Shown here in pieces: positions 47,624 through 60,900 of a stretch of 64,000 nt of DNA. This stretch comes from Limanda limanda (Eukaryota > Chordata > Actinopteri > Pleuronectiformes > Pleuronectidae): NCBI RefSeq assembly GCF_963576545.1, contig NW_026870532.1, positions 124,001 to 188,000 on the forward strand, read 5' to 3'. The stretch's first letter is position 1; each line of letters starts with the position of its first letter. The position numbers were made by a program, and so were the translations under genes. A model generated the notes under the pieces. That model was not told where the DNA came from and did no database searches. It worked only from the letters and a program-made list of their open reading frames with translations.

Positions 47624-50600
47624 CTTTCTCCTATGTGCTTTCATCCCTAACCCTAACCCTAACCCTTCCGAAAGTCGGAGAAGCTCAAGGATGGTACCGA
47701 TCGATGCGCGCTACCCCATTTAGTGGGGGTAGAGCCTACTTGCAAGTCTCTCCGACCTTCACAAAAAAAGTTATTCAAGAATATCTCTTTCTCCTATGTG
47801 CTTTCATCCCTAACCCTAACCCTAACCCTTCCGAAAGTCGGAGAAGCTCAAGGATGGTACCGATCGATGCGCGCAACCCCATTTAGTGGGGGTAGAGCCT
47901 ACTTGCAAGTCTCTCAAACCTTCACAAAAAAAGTTATTCAAGAATATCTCCTCAGATTTGGGGGAATTTCGTCGGTCGACCTCTTCCGAAGGTCGTACAA
48001 GCTCGGGGATGGTACCAATCGATCCGCAGGACCCAAATTAGTCCAGATGCAACCACTTTCCAAGTCTCTCCGACCTTCACAAAAAAAGTTATTCAAGAAT
48101 ATCTCTTTCTCCTATGTGCTTTCATCCCTAACCCTAACCCTAACCCTTCCGAAAGTCGGAGAAGCTCAAGGATGGTACCGATCGATGCGCGCTACCCCAT
48201 TTAGTGGGGGTAGAGCCTACTTGCAAGTCTCTCCGACCTTCACAAAAAAAGTTATTCAAGAATATCTCTTTCTCCTATGTGCTTTCATCCCTAACCCTAA
48301 CCCTAACCCTTCCGAAAGTCGGAGAAGCTCAAGGATGGTACCGATCGATGCGCGCTACCCCATTTAGTGGGGGTAGAGCCTACTTGCAAGTCTCTCCGAC
48401 CTTCACAAAAAAAGTTATTCAAGAATATCTCTTTCTCCTATGTGCTTTCATCCCTAACCCTAACCCTAACCCTTCCGAAAGTCGGAGAAGCTCAAGGATG
48501 GTACCGATCGATGCGCGCTACCCCATTTAGTGGGGGTAGAGCCTACTTGCAAGTCTCTCCGACCTTCACAAAAAAAGTTATTCAAGAATATCTCCTCAGA
48601 TTTGGGGGAATTTCGTCGGTCGACCTCTTCCGAAGGTCGTACAAGCTCGGGGATGGTACCAATCGATCCGCAGGACCCAAATTAGTCCAGATGCAACCAC
48701 TTTCCAAGTCTCTCCGACCTTCACAAAAAAAGTTATTCAAGAATATCTCTTTCTCCTATGTGCTTTCATCCCTAACCCTAACCCTTCCGAAAGTCGGAGA
48801 AGCTCAAGGATGGTACCGATCGATGCGCGCTACCCCATTTAGTGGGGGTAGAGCCTACTTGCAAGTCTCTCCGACCTTCACAAAAAAAGTTATTCAAGAA
48901 TATCTCTTTCTCCTATGTGCTTTCATCCCTAACCCTAACCCTAACCCTTCCGAAAGTCGGAGAAGCTCAAGGATGGTACTGATCGATGCGCGCAACCCCA
49001 TTTAGTGGGGGTAGAGCCTACTTGCAAGTCTCTCCGACCTTCACAAAAAAAGTTATTCAAGAATATCTCCTCAGATTTGGGGGAATTTCGTCGGTCGACC
49101 TCTTCCGAAGGTCGTACAAGCTCGGGGATGGTACCAATCGATCCGCAGGACCCAAATTAGTCCAGATGCAACCACTTTCCAAGTCTCTCCGACCTTCACA
49201 AAAAAAGTTATTCAAGAATATCTCTTTCTCCTATGTGCTTTCATCCCTAACCCTAACCCTAACCCTTCCGAAAGTCGGAGAAGCTCAAGGATGGTACCGA
49301 TCGATGCGCGCTACCCCATTTAGTGGGGGTAGAGCCTACTTGCAAGTCTCTCCGACCTTCACAAAAAAAGTTATTCAAGAATATCTCTTTCTCCTATGTG
49401 CTTTCATCCCTAACCCTAACCCTTCCGAAAGTCGGAGAAGCTCAAGGATGGTACCGATCGATGCGCGCTACCCCATTTAGTGGGGGTAGAGCCTACTTGC
49501 AAGTCTCTCAGACCTTCACAAAAAAAGTTATTCAAGAATATCTCCTCAGATTTGGGGGAATTTCGTCGGTCGACCTCTTCCGAAGGTCGTACAAGCTCGG
49601 GGATGGTACCAATCGATCCGCAGGACCCAAATTAGTCCAGATGCAACCACTTTCCAAGTCTCTCCGACCTTCACAAAAAAAGTTATTCAAGAATATCTCT
49701 TTCTCCTATGTGCTTTCATCCCTAACCCTAACCCTAACCCTTCCGAAAGTCGGAGAAGCTCAAGGATGGTACCGATCGATGCGCGCTACCCCATTTAGTG
49801 GGGGCAGAGCCTACTTGCAAGTCTCTCCGACCTTCACAAAAAAAGTTATTCAAGAATATCTCTTTCTCCTATGTGCTTTCATCCCTAACCCTAACCCTAA
49901 CCCTTCCGAAAGTCGGAGAAGCTCAAGGATGGTACCGATCGATGCGCGCTACCCCATTTAGTGGGGGTAGAGCCTACTTGCAAGTCTCTCCGACCTTCAC
50001 AAAAAAAGTTATTCAAGAATATCTCTTTCTCCTATGTGCTTTCATCCCTAACCCTAACCCTAACCCTTCCGAAAGTCGGAGAAGCTCAAGGATGGTACCG
50101 ATCGATGCGCGCAACCCCATTTAGTGGGGGTAGAGCCTACTTGCAAGTCTCTCCGACCTTCACAAAAAAAGTTATTCAAGAATATCTCCTCAGATTTGGG
50201 GGAATTTCGTCGGTCGACCTCTTCCGAAGGTCGTACAAGCTCGGGGATGGTACCAATCGATCCGCAGGACCCAAATTAGTCCAGATGCAACCACTTTCCA
50301 AGTCTCTCCGACCTTCACAAAAAAAGTTATTCAAGAATATCTCTTTCTCCTATGTGCTTTCATCCCTAACCCTAACCCTAACCCTTCCGAAAGTCGGAGA
50401 AGCTCAAGGATGGTACCGATCGATGCGCGCTACCCCATTTAGTGGGGGTAGAGCCTACTTGCAAGTCTCTCCGACCTTCACAAAAAAAGTTATTCAAGAA
50501 TATCTCTTTCTCCTATGTGCTTTCATCCCTAACCCTAACCCTAACCCTTCCGAAAGTCGGAGAAGCTCAAGGATGGTACCGATCGATGCGCGCTACCCCA

Positions 50601-51781
50601 TTTAGTGGGGGTAGAGCCTACTTGCAAGTCTCTCCGACCTTCACAAAAAAAGTTATTCAAGAATATCTCCTCAGATTTGGGGGAATTTCGTCGGTCGACC
50701 TCTTCCGAAGGTCGTACAAGCTCGGGGATGGTACCAATCGATCCGCAGGACCCAAATTAGTCCAGATGCAACCACTTTCCAAGTCTCTCCGACCTTCACA
50801 AAAAAAGTTATTCAAGAATATCTCTTTCTCCTATGTGCTTTCATCCCTAACCCTAACCCTTCCGAAAGTCGGAGAAGCTCAAGGATGGTACCGATCGATG
50901 CGCGCTACCCCATTTAGTGGGGGTAGAGCCTACTTGCAAGTCTCTCCGACCTTCACAAAAAAAGTTATTCAAGAATATCTCCTCAGATTTGGGGGAATTT
51001 CGTCGGTCGACCTCTTCCGAAGGTCGTACAAGCTCGGGGATGGTACCAATCGATCCGCAGGACCCAAATTAGTCCAGATGCAACCACTTTCCAAGTCTCT
51101 CCGACCTTCACAAAAAAAGTTATTCAAGAATATCTCTTTCTCCTATGTGCTTTCATCCCTAACCCTAACCCTAACCCTTCCGAAAGTCGGAGAAGCTCAA
51201 GGATGGTACCGATCGATGCGCGCTACCCCATTTAGTGGGGGTAGAGCCTACTTGCAAGTCTCTCCGACCTTCACAAAAAAAGTTATTCAAGAATATCTCT
51301 TTCTCCTATGTGCTTTCATCCCTAACCCTAACCCTAACCCTTCCGAAAGTCGGAGAAGCTCAAGGATGGTACCGATCGATGCGCGCTACCCCATTTAGTG
51401 GGGGTAGAGCCTACTTGCAAGTCTCTCCAACCTTCACAAAAAAAGTTATTCAAGAATATCTCTTTCTCCTATGTGCTTTCATCCCTAACCCTAACCCTTC
51501 CGAAAGTCGGAGAAGCTCAAGGATGGTACTGATCGATGCGCGCTACCCCATTTAGTGGGGGTAGAGCCTACTTGCAAGTCTCTCCGACCTTCACAAAAAA
51601 AGTTATTCAAGAATATCTCTTTCTCCTATGTGCTTTCATCCCTAACCCTAACCCTAACCCTTCCGAAAGTCGGAGAAGCTCAAGGATGGTACTGATCGAT
51701 GCGCGCAACCCCATTTAGTGGGGGTAGAGCCTACTTGCAAGTCTCTCCGACCTTCACAAAAAAAGTTATTCAAGAATATCT

Positions 51782-51937
51782 CCTCAGATTTTGGGGGAAT
51801 TTCGTCGGTCGACCTCTTCCGAAGGTCGTACAAGCTCGGGGATGGTACCAATCGATCTGCAGGACCCAAATTAGTCCAGATGCAACCACTTTCCAAGTCT
51901 CTCCGACCTTCACAAAAAAAGTTATTCAAGAATATCT
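51782..51937 (+). repeat. Marker B', copy 6 of 7
   Basis: One of the four preceding A is short (51.49 kb) and another carries TCTCCAACC (near 51427). The next B follows after a single A, unlike the two A seen after the other marker copies. Confidence 0.85.
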
Positions 51938-54346
51938 CTTTCTCCTATGTGCTTTCATCCCTAACCCTAACCCTAACCCTTCCGAAAGTCGGAGAAGCTC
52001 AAGGATGGTACCGATCGATGCGCGCAACCCCATTTAGTGGGAGTAGAGCCTACTTGCAAGTCTCTCAAACCTTCACAAAAAAAGTTATTCAAGAATATCT
52101 CCTCAGATTTGGGGGAATTTCGTCGGTCGACCTCTTCCGAAGGTCGTACAAGCTCGGGGATGGTACCAATCGATCCGCAGGACCCAAATTAGTCCAGATG
52201 CAACCACTTTCCAAGTCTCTCCGACCTTCACAAAAAAAGTTATTCAAGAATATCTCTTTCTCCTATGTGCTTTCATCCCTAACCCTAACCCTAACCCTTC
52301 CGAAAGTCGGAGAAGCTCAAGGATGGTACCGATCGATGCGCGCTACCCCATTTAGTGGGGGTAGAGCCTACTTGCAAGTCTCTCCGACCTTCACAAAAAA
52401 AGTTATTCAAGAATATCTCTTTCTCCTATGTGCTTTCATCCCTAACCCTAACCCTAACCCTTCCGAAAGTCGGAGAAGCTCAAGGATGGTACCGATCGAT
52501 GCGCGCTACCCCATTTAGTGGGGGTAGAGCCTACTTGCAAGTCTCTCCGACCTTCACAAAAAAAGTTATTCAAGAATATCTCTTTCTCCTATGTGCTTTC
52601 ATCCCTAACCCTAACCCTAACCCTTCCGAAAGTCGGAGAAGCTCAAGGATGGTACCGATCGATGCGCGCTACCCCATTTAGTGGGGGTAGAGCCTACTTG
52701 CAAGTCTCTCCGACCTTCACAAAAAAAGTTATTCAAGAATATCTCTTTCTCCTATGTGCTTTCATCCCTAACCCTAACCCTAACCCTTCCGAAAGTCGGA
52801 GAAGCTCAAGGATGGTACTGATCGATGCGCGCAACCCCATTTAGTGGGGGTAGAGCCTACTTGCAAGTCTCTCCGACCTTCACAAAAAAAGTTATTCAAG
52901 AATATCTCCTCAGATTTGGGGGAATTTCGTCGGTTGACCTCTTCCGAAGGTCGTACAAGCTCGGGGATGGTACCAATCGATCCGCAGGACCCAAATTAGT
53001 CCAGATGCAACCACTTTCCAAGTCTCTCCGACCTTCACAAAAAAAGTTATTCAAGAATATCTCTTTCTCCTATGTGCTTTCATCCCTAACCCTAACCCTA
53101 ACCCTTCCGAAAGTCGGAGAAGCTCAAGGATGGTACCGATCGATGCGCGCTACCCCATTTAGTGGGGGTAGAGCCTACTTGCAAGTCTCTCCGACCTTCA
53201 CAAAAAAAGTTATTCAAGAATATCTCTTTCTCCTATGTGCTTTCATCCCTAACCCTAACCCTTCCGAAAGTCGGAGAAGCTCGAGGATGGTACCGATCGA
53301 TGCGCGCTACCCCATTTAGTGGGGGTAGAGCCTACTTGCAAGTCTCTCAGACCTTCACAAAAAAAGTTATTCAAGAATATCTCCTCAGATTTGGGGGAAT
53401 TTCGTCGGTCGACCTCTTCCGAAGGTCGTACAAGCTCGGGGATGGTACCAATCGATCCGCAGGACCCAAATTAGTCCAGATGCAACCACTTTCCAAGTCT
53501 CTCCGACCTTCACAAAAAAAGTTATTCAAGAATATCTCTTTCTCCTATGTGCTTTCATCCCTAACCCTAACCCTAACCCTTCCGAAAGTCGGAGAAGCTC
53601 AAGGATGGTACCGATCGATGCGCGCTACCCCATTTAGTGGGGGCAGAGCCTACTTGCAAGTCTCTCCGACCTTCACAAAAAAAGTTATTCAAGAATATCT
53701 CTTTCTCGTATGTGCTTTCATCCCTAACCCTAACCCTTCCGAAAGTCGGAGAAGCTCAAGGATGGTACCGATCGATGCGCGCTACCCCATTTAGTGGGGG
53801 TAGAGCCTACTTGCAAGTCTCTCCGACCTTCACAAAAAAAGTTATTCTAGAATATCTCTTTCTCCTATGTGCTTTCATCCCTAACCCTAACCCTAACCCT
53901 TCCGAAAGTCGGAGAAGCTCAAGGATGGTACCGATCGATGCGCGCTACCCCATTTAGTGGGGGTAGAGCCTACTTGCAAGTCTCTCCGACCTTCACAAAA
54001 AAAGTTATTCAAGAATATCTCTTTCTCCTATGTGCTTTCATCCCTAACCCTAACCCTAACCCTTCCGAAAGTCGGAGAAGCTCAAGGATGGTACTGATCG
54101 ATGCGCGCTACCCCATTTAGTGGGGGTAGAGCCTACTTGCAAGTCTCTCCGACCTTCACAAAAAAAGTTATTCAAGAATATCTCTTTCTCCTATGTGCTT
54201 TCATCCCTAACCCTAACCCTAACCCTTCCGAAAGTCGGAGAAGCTCAAGGATGGTACTGATCGATGCGCGCAACCCCATTTAGTGGGGGTAGAGCCTACT
54301 TGCAAGTCTCTCCGACCTTCACAAAAAAAGTTATTCAAGAATATCT

Positions 54347-54502
54347 CCTCAGATTTTGGGGGAATTTCGTCGGTCGACCTCTTCCGAAGGTCGTACAAGC
54401 TCGGGGATGGTACCAATCGATCTGCAGGACCCAAATTAGTCCAGATGCAACCACTTTCCAAGTCTCTCCGACCTTCACAAAAAAAGTTATTCAAGAATAT
54501 CT
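54347..54502 (+). repeat. Marker B', copy 7 of 7
   Basis: The preceding run is five A, not four, and the pair of AB dimers normally found upstream is missing, so this copy has been rearranged on its left side. Confidence 0.85.
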
Positions 54503-54765
54503 CTTTCTCCTATGTGCTTTCATCCCTAACCCTAACCCTAACCCTTCCGAAAGTCGGAGAAGCTCAAGGATGGTACCGATCGATGCGCGCTACCCCATTT
54601 AGTGGGGGTAGAGCCTACTTGCAAGTCTCTCCGACCTTCACAAAAAAAGTTATTCAAGAATATCTCTTTCTCCTATGTGCTTTCATCCCTAACCCTAACC
54701 CTAACCCTTCCGAAAGTCGGAGAAGCTCAAGGATGGTACCGATCGATGCGCGCAACCCCATTTAG

Positions 54766-57700
54766 TGGGGGTAGAGCCTACTTGCAAGTCTCTCCGACCT
54801 TCACAAAAAAAGTTATTCAAGAATATCTCCTCAGATTTGGGGGAATTTCGTCGGTCGACCTCTTCCGAAGGTCGTACAAGCTCGGGGATGGTACCAATCG
54901 ATCCGCAGGACCCAAATTAGTCCAGATGCAACCACTTTCCAAGTCTCTCCGACCTTCACAAAAAAAGTTATTCAAGAATATCTCTTTCTCCTATGTGCTT
55001 TCATCCCTAACCCTAACCCTAACCCTTCCGAAAGTCGGAGAAGCTCAAGGATGGTACCGATCGATGCGCGCTACCCCATTTAGTGGGGGTAGAGCCTACT
55101 TGCAAGTCTCTCCGACCTTCACAAAAAAAGTTATTCAAGAATATCTCTTTCTCCTATGTGCTTTCATCCCTAACCCTAACCCTAACCCTTCCGAAAGTCG
55201 GAGAAGCTCAAGGATGGTACCGATCGATGCGCGCTACCCCATTTAGTGGGGGTAGAGCCTACTTGCAAGTCTCTCCGACCTTCACAAAAAAAGTTATTCA
55301 AGAATATCTCTTTCTCCTATGTGCTTTCATCCCTAACCCTAACCCTAACCCTTCCGAAAGTCGGAGAAGCTCAAGGATGGTACCGATCGATGCGCGCTAC
55401 CCCATTTAGTGGGGGTAGAGCCTATTTGCAAGTCTCTCCGACCTTCACAAAAAAAGTTATTCAAGAATATCTCTTTCTCCTATGTGCTTTCATCCCTAAC
55501 CCTAACCCTAACCCTTCCGAAAGTCGGAGAAGCTCAAGGATGGTACTGATCGATGCGCGCAACCCCATTTAGTGGGGGTAGAGCCTACTTGCAAGTCTCT
55601 CCGACCTTCACAAAAAAAGTTATTCAAGAATATCTCCTCAGATTTGGGGGAATTTCGTCGGTCGACCTCTTCCGAAGGTCGTACAAGCTCGGGGATGGTA
55701 CCAATCGATCCGCAGGACCCAAATTAGTCCAGATGCAACCACTTTTCAAGTCTCTCCGACCTTCACAAAAAAAGTTATTCAAGAATATCTCTTTCTCCTA
55801 TGTGCTTTCATCCCTAACCCTAACCCTAACCCTTCCGAAAGTCGGAGAAGCTCAAGGATGGTACCGATCGATGCGCGCTACCCCATTTAGTGGGGGTAGA
55901 GCCTACTTGCAAGTCTCTCCGACCTTCACAAAAAAAGTTATTCAAGAATATCTCTTTCTCCTATGTGCTTTCATCCCTAACCCTAACCCTAACCCTTCCG
56001 AAAGTCGGAGAAGCTCAAGGATGGTACCGATCGATGCGCGCTACCCCATTTAGTGGGGGTAGAGCCTACTTGCAAGTCTCTCCGACCTTCACAAAAAAAG
56101 TTATTCAAGAATATCTCTTTCTCCTATGTGCTTTCATCCCTAACCCTAACCCTAACCCTTCCGAAAGTCGGAGAAGCTCAAGGATGGTACCGATCGATGC
56201 GCGCTACCCCATTTAGTGGGGGTAGAGCCTACTTGCAAGTCTCTCCGACCTTCACAAAAAAAGTTATTCAAGAATATCTCTTTCTCCTATGTGCTTTCAT
56301 CCCTAACCCTAACCCTAACCCTTCCGAAAGTCGGAGAAGCTCAAGGATGGTACCGATCGATGCGCGCTACCCCATTTAGTGGGGGTAGAGCCTACTTGCA
56401 AGTCTCTCCGACCTTCACAAAAAAAGTTATTCAAGAATATCTCTTTCTCCTATGTGCTTTCATCCCTAACCCTAACCCTAACCCTTCCGAAAGTCGGAGA
56501 AGCTCAAGGATGGTACCGATCGATGCGCGCTACCCCATTTAGTGGGGGTAGAGCCTACTTGCAAGTCTCTCCGACCTTCACAAAAAAAGTTATTCAAGAA
56601 TATCTCTTTCTCCTATGTGCTTTCATCCCTAACCCTAACCCTAACCCTTCCGAAAGTCGGAGAAGCTCAAGGATGGTACTGATCGATGCGCGCAACCCCA
56701 TTTAGTGGGGGTAGAGCCTACTTGCAAGTCTCTCCGACCTTCACAAAAAAAGTTATTCAAGAATATCTCCTCAGATTTGGGGGAATTTCGTCGGTCGACC
56801 TCTTCCGAAGGTCGTACAAGCTCGGGGATGGTACCAATCGATCCGCAGGACCCAAATTAGTCCAGATGCAACCACTTTCCAAGTCTCTCCGACCTTCACA
56901 AAAAAAGTTATTCAAGAATATCTCTTTCTCCTATGTGCTTTCATCCCTAACCCTAACCCTAACCCTTCCGAAAGTCGGAGAAGCTCAAGGATGGTACCGA
57001 TCGATGCGCGCTACCCCATTTAGTGGGGGTAGAGCCTACTTGCAAGTCTCTCCGACCTTCACAAAAAAAGTTATTCAAGAATATCTCTTTCTCCTATGTG
57101 CTTTCATCCCTAACCCTAACCCTAACCCTTCCGAAAGTCGGAGAAGCTCAAGGATGGTACCGATCGATGCGCGCTACCCCATTTAGTGGGGGTAGAGCCT
57201 ACTTGCAAGTCTCTCCGACCTTCACAAAAAAAGTTATTCAAGAATATCTCTTTCTCCTATGTGCTTTCATCCCTAACCCTAACCCTAACCCTTCCGAAAG
57301 TCGGAGAAGCTCAAGGATGGTACCGATCGATGCGCGCTACCCCATTTAGTGGGGGTAGAGCCTACTTGCAAGTCTCTCCGACCTTCACAAAAAAAGTTAT
57401 TCAAGAATATCTCTTTCTCCTATGTGCTTTCATCCCTAACCCTAACCCTAACCCTTCCGAAAGTCGGAGAAGCTCAAGGATGGTACCGATCGATGCGCGC
57501 TACCCCATTTAGTGGGGGTAGAGCCTACTTGCAAGTCTCTCCGACCTTCACAAAAAAAGTTATTCAAGAATATCTCTTTCTCCTATGTGCTTTCATCCCT
57601 AACCCTAACCCTAACCCTTCCGAAAGTCGGAGAAGCTCAAGGATGGTACCGATCGATGCGCGCTACCCCATTTAGTGGGGGTAGAGCCTACTTGCAAGTC

Positions 57701-57901
57701 TCTCCGACCTTCACAAAAAAAGTTATTCAAGAATATCTCTTTCTCCTATGTGCTTTCATCCCTAACCCTAACCCTAACCCTTCCGAAAGTCGGAGAAGCT
57801 CAAGGATGGTACTGATCGATGCGCGCAACCCCATTTAGTGGGGGTAGAGCCTACTTGCAAGTCTCTCCGACCTTCACAAAAAAAGTTATTCAAGAATATC
57901 T
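54766..57901 (+). repeat. BA6 higher-order repeat (1,133 bp)
   Basis: B units at 55636, 56769 and 57902 are exactly 1,133 bp apart, that is one B (155 bp) plus six A (978 bp). In each period the A just before B carries GTACTGATC with GCAACCCC, while the other five keep GTACCGATC with GCTACCCC. The preceding interval (B at 54829 to 55636, 807 bp) holds four A, so the six-A form could come from a gain of two A. This is the most A-rich ordered repeat in the window after the nine-A run. No gene is seen here. Confidence 0.85.
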
Positions 57902-60900
57902 CCTCAGATTTGGGGGAATTTCGTCGGTCGACCTCTTCCGAAGGTCGTACAAGCTCGGGGATGGTACCAATCGATCCGCAGGACCCAAATTAGTCCAGAT
58001 GCAACCACTTTCCAAGTCTCTCCGACCTTCACAAAAAAAGTTATTCAAGAATATCTCTTTCTCCTATGTGCTTTCATCCCTAACCCTAACCCTTCCGAAA
58101 GTCGGAGAAGCTCAAGGATGGTACCGATCGATGCGCGCTACCCCATTTAGTGGGGGTAGAGCCTACTTGCAAGTCTCTCCGACCTTCACAAAAAAAGTTA
58201 TTCAAGAATATCTCTTTCTCCTATGTGCTTTCATCCCTAACCCTAACCCTAACCCTTCCGAAAGTCGGAGAAGCTCAAGGATGGTACTGATCGATGCGCG
58301 CAACCCCATTTAGTGGGGGTAGAGCCTACTTGCAAGTCTCTCCGACCTTCACAAAAAAAGTTATTCAAGAATATCTCCTCAGATTTGGGGGAATTTCGTC
58401 GGTCGACCTTTTCCGAAGGTCGTACAAGCTCGGGGATGGTACCAATCGATCCGCAGGACCCAAATTAGTCCAGATGCAACCACTTTCCAAGTCTCTCCGA
58501 CCTTCACAAAAAAAGTTATTCAAGAATATCTCTTTCTCCTATGTGCTTTCATCCCTAACCCTAACCCTAACCCTTCCGAAAGTCGGAGAAGCTCAAGGAT
58601 GGTACTGATCGATGCGCGCTACCCCATTTAGTGGGGGTAGAGCCTACTTGCAAGTCTCTCCGACCTTCACAAAAAAAGTTATTCAAGAATATCTCCTCAG
58701 ATTTGGGGGAATTTCGTCGGTCGACCTCTTCCGAAGGTCGTACAAGCTCGGGGATGGTACCAATCGATCCGCAGGACCCAAATTAGTCCAGATGCAACCA
58801 CTTTCCAAGTCTCTCCGACCTTCACAAAAAAAGTTATTCAAGAATATCTCTTTCTCCTATGTGCTTTCATCCCTAACCCTAACCCTAACCCTTCCGAAAG
58901 TCGGAGAAGCTCAAGGATGGTACCGATCGATGCGCGCTACCCCATTTAGTGGGGGTAGAGCCTACTTGCAAGTCTCTCCGACCTTCACAAAAAAAGTTAT
59001 TCAAGAATATCTCTTTCTCCTATGTGCTTTCATCCCTAACCCTAACCCTAACCCTTCCGAAAGTCGGAGAAGCTCAAGGATGGTACTGATCGATGCGCGC
59101 AACCCCATTTAGTGGGGGTAGAGCCTACTTGCAAGTCTCTCCGACCTTCACAAAAAAAGTTATTCAAGAATATCTCCTCAGATTTGGGGGAATTTCGTCG
59201 GTCGACCTCTTCCGAAGGTCGTACAAGCTCGGGGATGGTACCAATCGATCCGCAGGACCCAAATTAGTCCAGATGCAACCACTTTCCAAGTCTCTCCGAC
59301 CTTCACAAAAAAAGTTATTCAAGAATATCTCTTTCTCCTATGTGCTTTCATCCCTAACCCTAACCCTAACCCTTCCGAAAGTCGGAGAAGCTCAAGGATG
59401 GTACCGATCGATGCGCGCTACCCCATTTAGTGGGGGTAGAGCCTACTTGCAAGTCTCTCCGACCTTCACAAAAAAAGTTATTCAAGAATATCTCTTTCTC
59501 CTATGTGCTTTCATCCCTAACCCTAACCCTAACCCTTCCGAAAGTCAGAGAAGCTCAAGGATGGTACCGATCGATGCGCGCTACCCCATTTAGTGGGGGT
59601 AGAGCCTACTTGCAAGTCTCTCCGACCTTCACAAAAAAAGTTATTCAAGAATATCTCCTCAGATTTGGGGGAATTTCGTCGGTCGACCTCTTCCGAAGGT
59701 CGTACAAGCTCGGGGGTGGTACCAATCGATCCGCAGGACCCAAATTAGTCCAGATGCAACCACTTTCCAAGTCTCTCCGACCTTCACAAAAAAAGTTATT
59801 CAAGAATATCTCTTTCTCCTATGTGCTTTCATCCCTAACCCTAACCCTAACCCTTCCGAAAGTCGGAGAAGCTCAAGGATGGTACCGATCGATGCGCGCT
59901 ACCCCATTTAGTGGGGGTAGAGCCTACTTGCAAGTCTCTCCGACCTTCACAAAAAAAGTTATTCAAGAATATCTCTTTCTCCTATGTGCTTTCATCCCTA
60001 ACCCTAACCCTAACCCTTCCGAAAGTCGGAGAAGCTCAAGGATGGTACCGATCGATGCGCGCTACCCCATTTAGTGGGGGTAGAGCCTACTTGCAAGTCT
60101 CTCCGACCTTCACAAAAAAAGTTATTCAAGAATATCTCTTTCTCCTATGTGCTTTCATCCCTAACCCTAACCCTAACCCTTCCGAAAGTCGGAGAAGCTC
60201 AAGGATGGTACCGATCGATGCGCGCTACCCCATTTAGTGGGGGTAGAGCCTACTTGCAAGTCTCTCCGACCTTCACAAAAAAAGTTATTCAAGAATATCT
60301 CTTTCTCCTATGTGCTTTCATCCCTAACCCTAACCCTAACCCTTCCGAAAGTCGGAGAAGCTCAAGGATGGTACTGATCGATGCGCGCAACCCCATTTAG
60401 TGGGGGTAGAGCCTACTTGCAAGTCTCTCCGACCTTCACAAAAAAAGTTATTCAAGAATATCTCCTCAGATTTGGGGGAATTTCGTCGGTCGACCTCTTC
60501 CGAAGGTCGTACAAGCTCGGGGATGGTACCAATCGATCCGCAGGACCCAAATTAGTCCAGATGCAACCACTTTCCAAGTCTCTCCGACCTTCACAAAAAA
60601 AGTTATTCAAGAATATCTCTTTCTCCTATGTGCTTTCATCCCTAACCCTAACCCTAACCCTTCCGAAAGTCGGAGAAGCTCAAGGATGGTACCGATCGAT
60701 GCGCGCAACCCCATTTAGTGGGGGTAGAGCCTACTTGCAAGTCTCTCCGACCTTCACAAAAAAAGTTATTCAAGAATATCTCCTCAGATTTGGGGGAATT
60801 TCGTCGGTCGACCTCTTTCGAAGGTCGTACAAGCTCGGGGATGGTACCAATCGATCCGCAGGACCCAAATTAGTCCAGATGCAACCACTTTCCAAGTCTC

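Larger units (their letters stand above)
39300..50800 (+). repeat. 5,288-bp super-repeat, about two periods
   Basis: From about 39.3 to 50.8 kb the order of A and B and the variants repeat at 5,288 bp, including GATGCGTGCAACC (near 42098 and 47386), which occurs only in this pair, TCTCAAACC (42626, 47915) and several short A. I noticed single-base differences such as GTAGATCC (42122) against GTAGAGCC, CGCAGAACC (43856) against CGCAGGACC, and the defective hexamer near 39795. The edges are approximate. It overlaps the 4,330-bp unit because the same marker block starts both repeats. No gene is seen here. Confidence 0.8.
50801..54765 (+). repeat. Two rearranged copies of the marker block, 2,565 bp apart
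   Basis: The A-A-B' segment with GTACTGATC twice and the B with the extra T is seen at about 51.4-51.9 kb and 53.96-54.5 kb. Outside that segment the two stretches differ: in the first, a single A (with GGGAGTAG and TCTCAAACC) separates the marker B from the next B, while the second is followed by two A. A TTCTAGAA change near 53846 and TTTCTCGTATG near 53703 are private. No gene is seen here. Confidence 0.7.
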
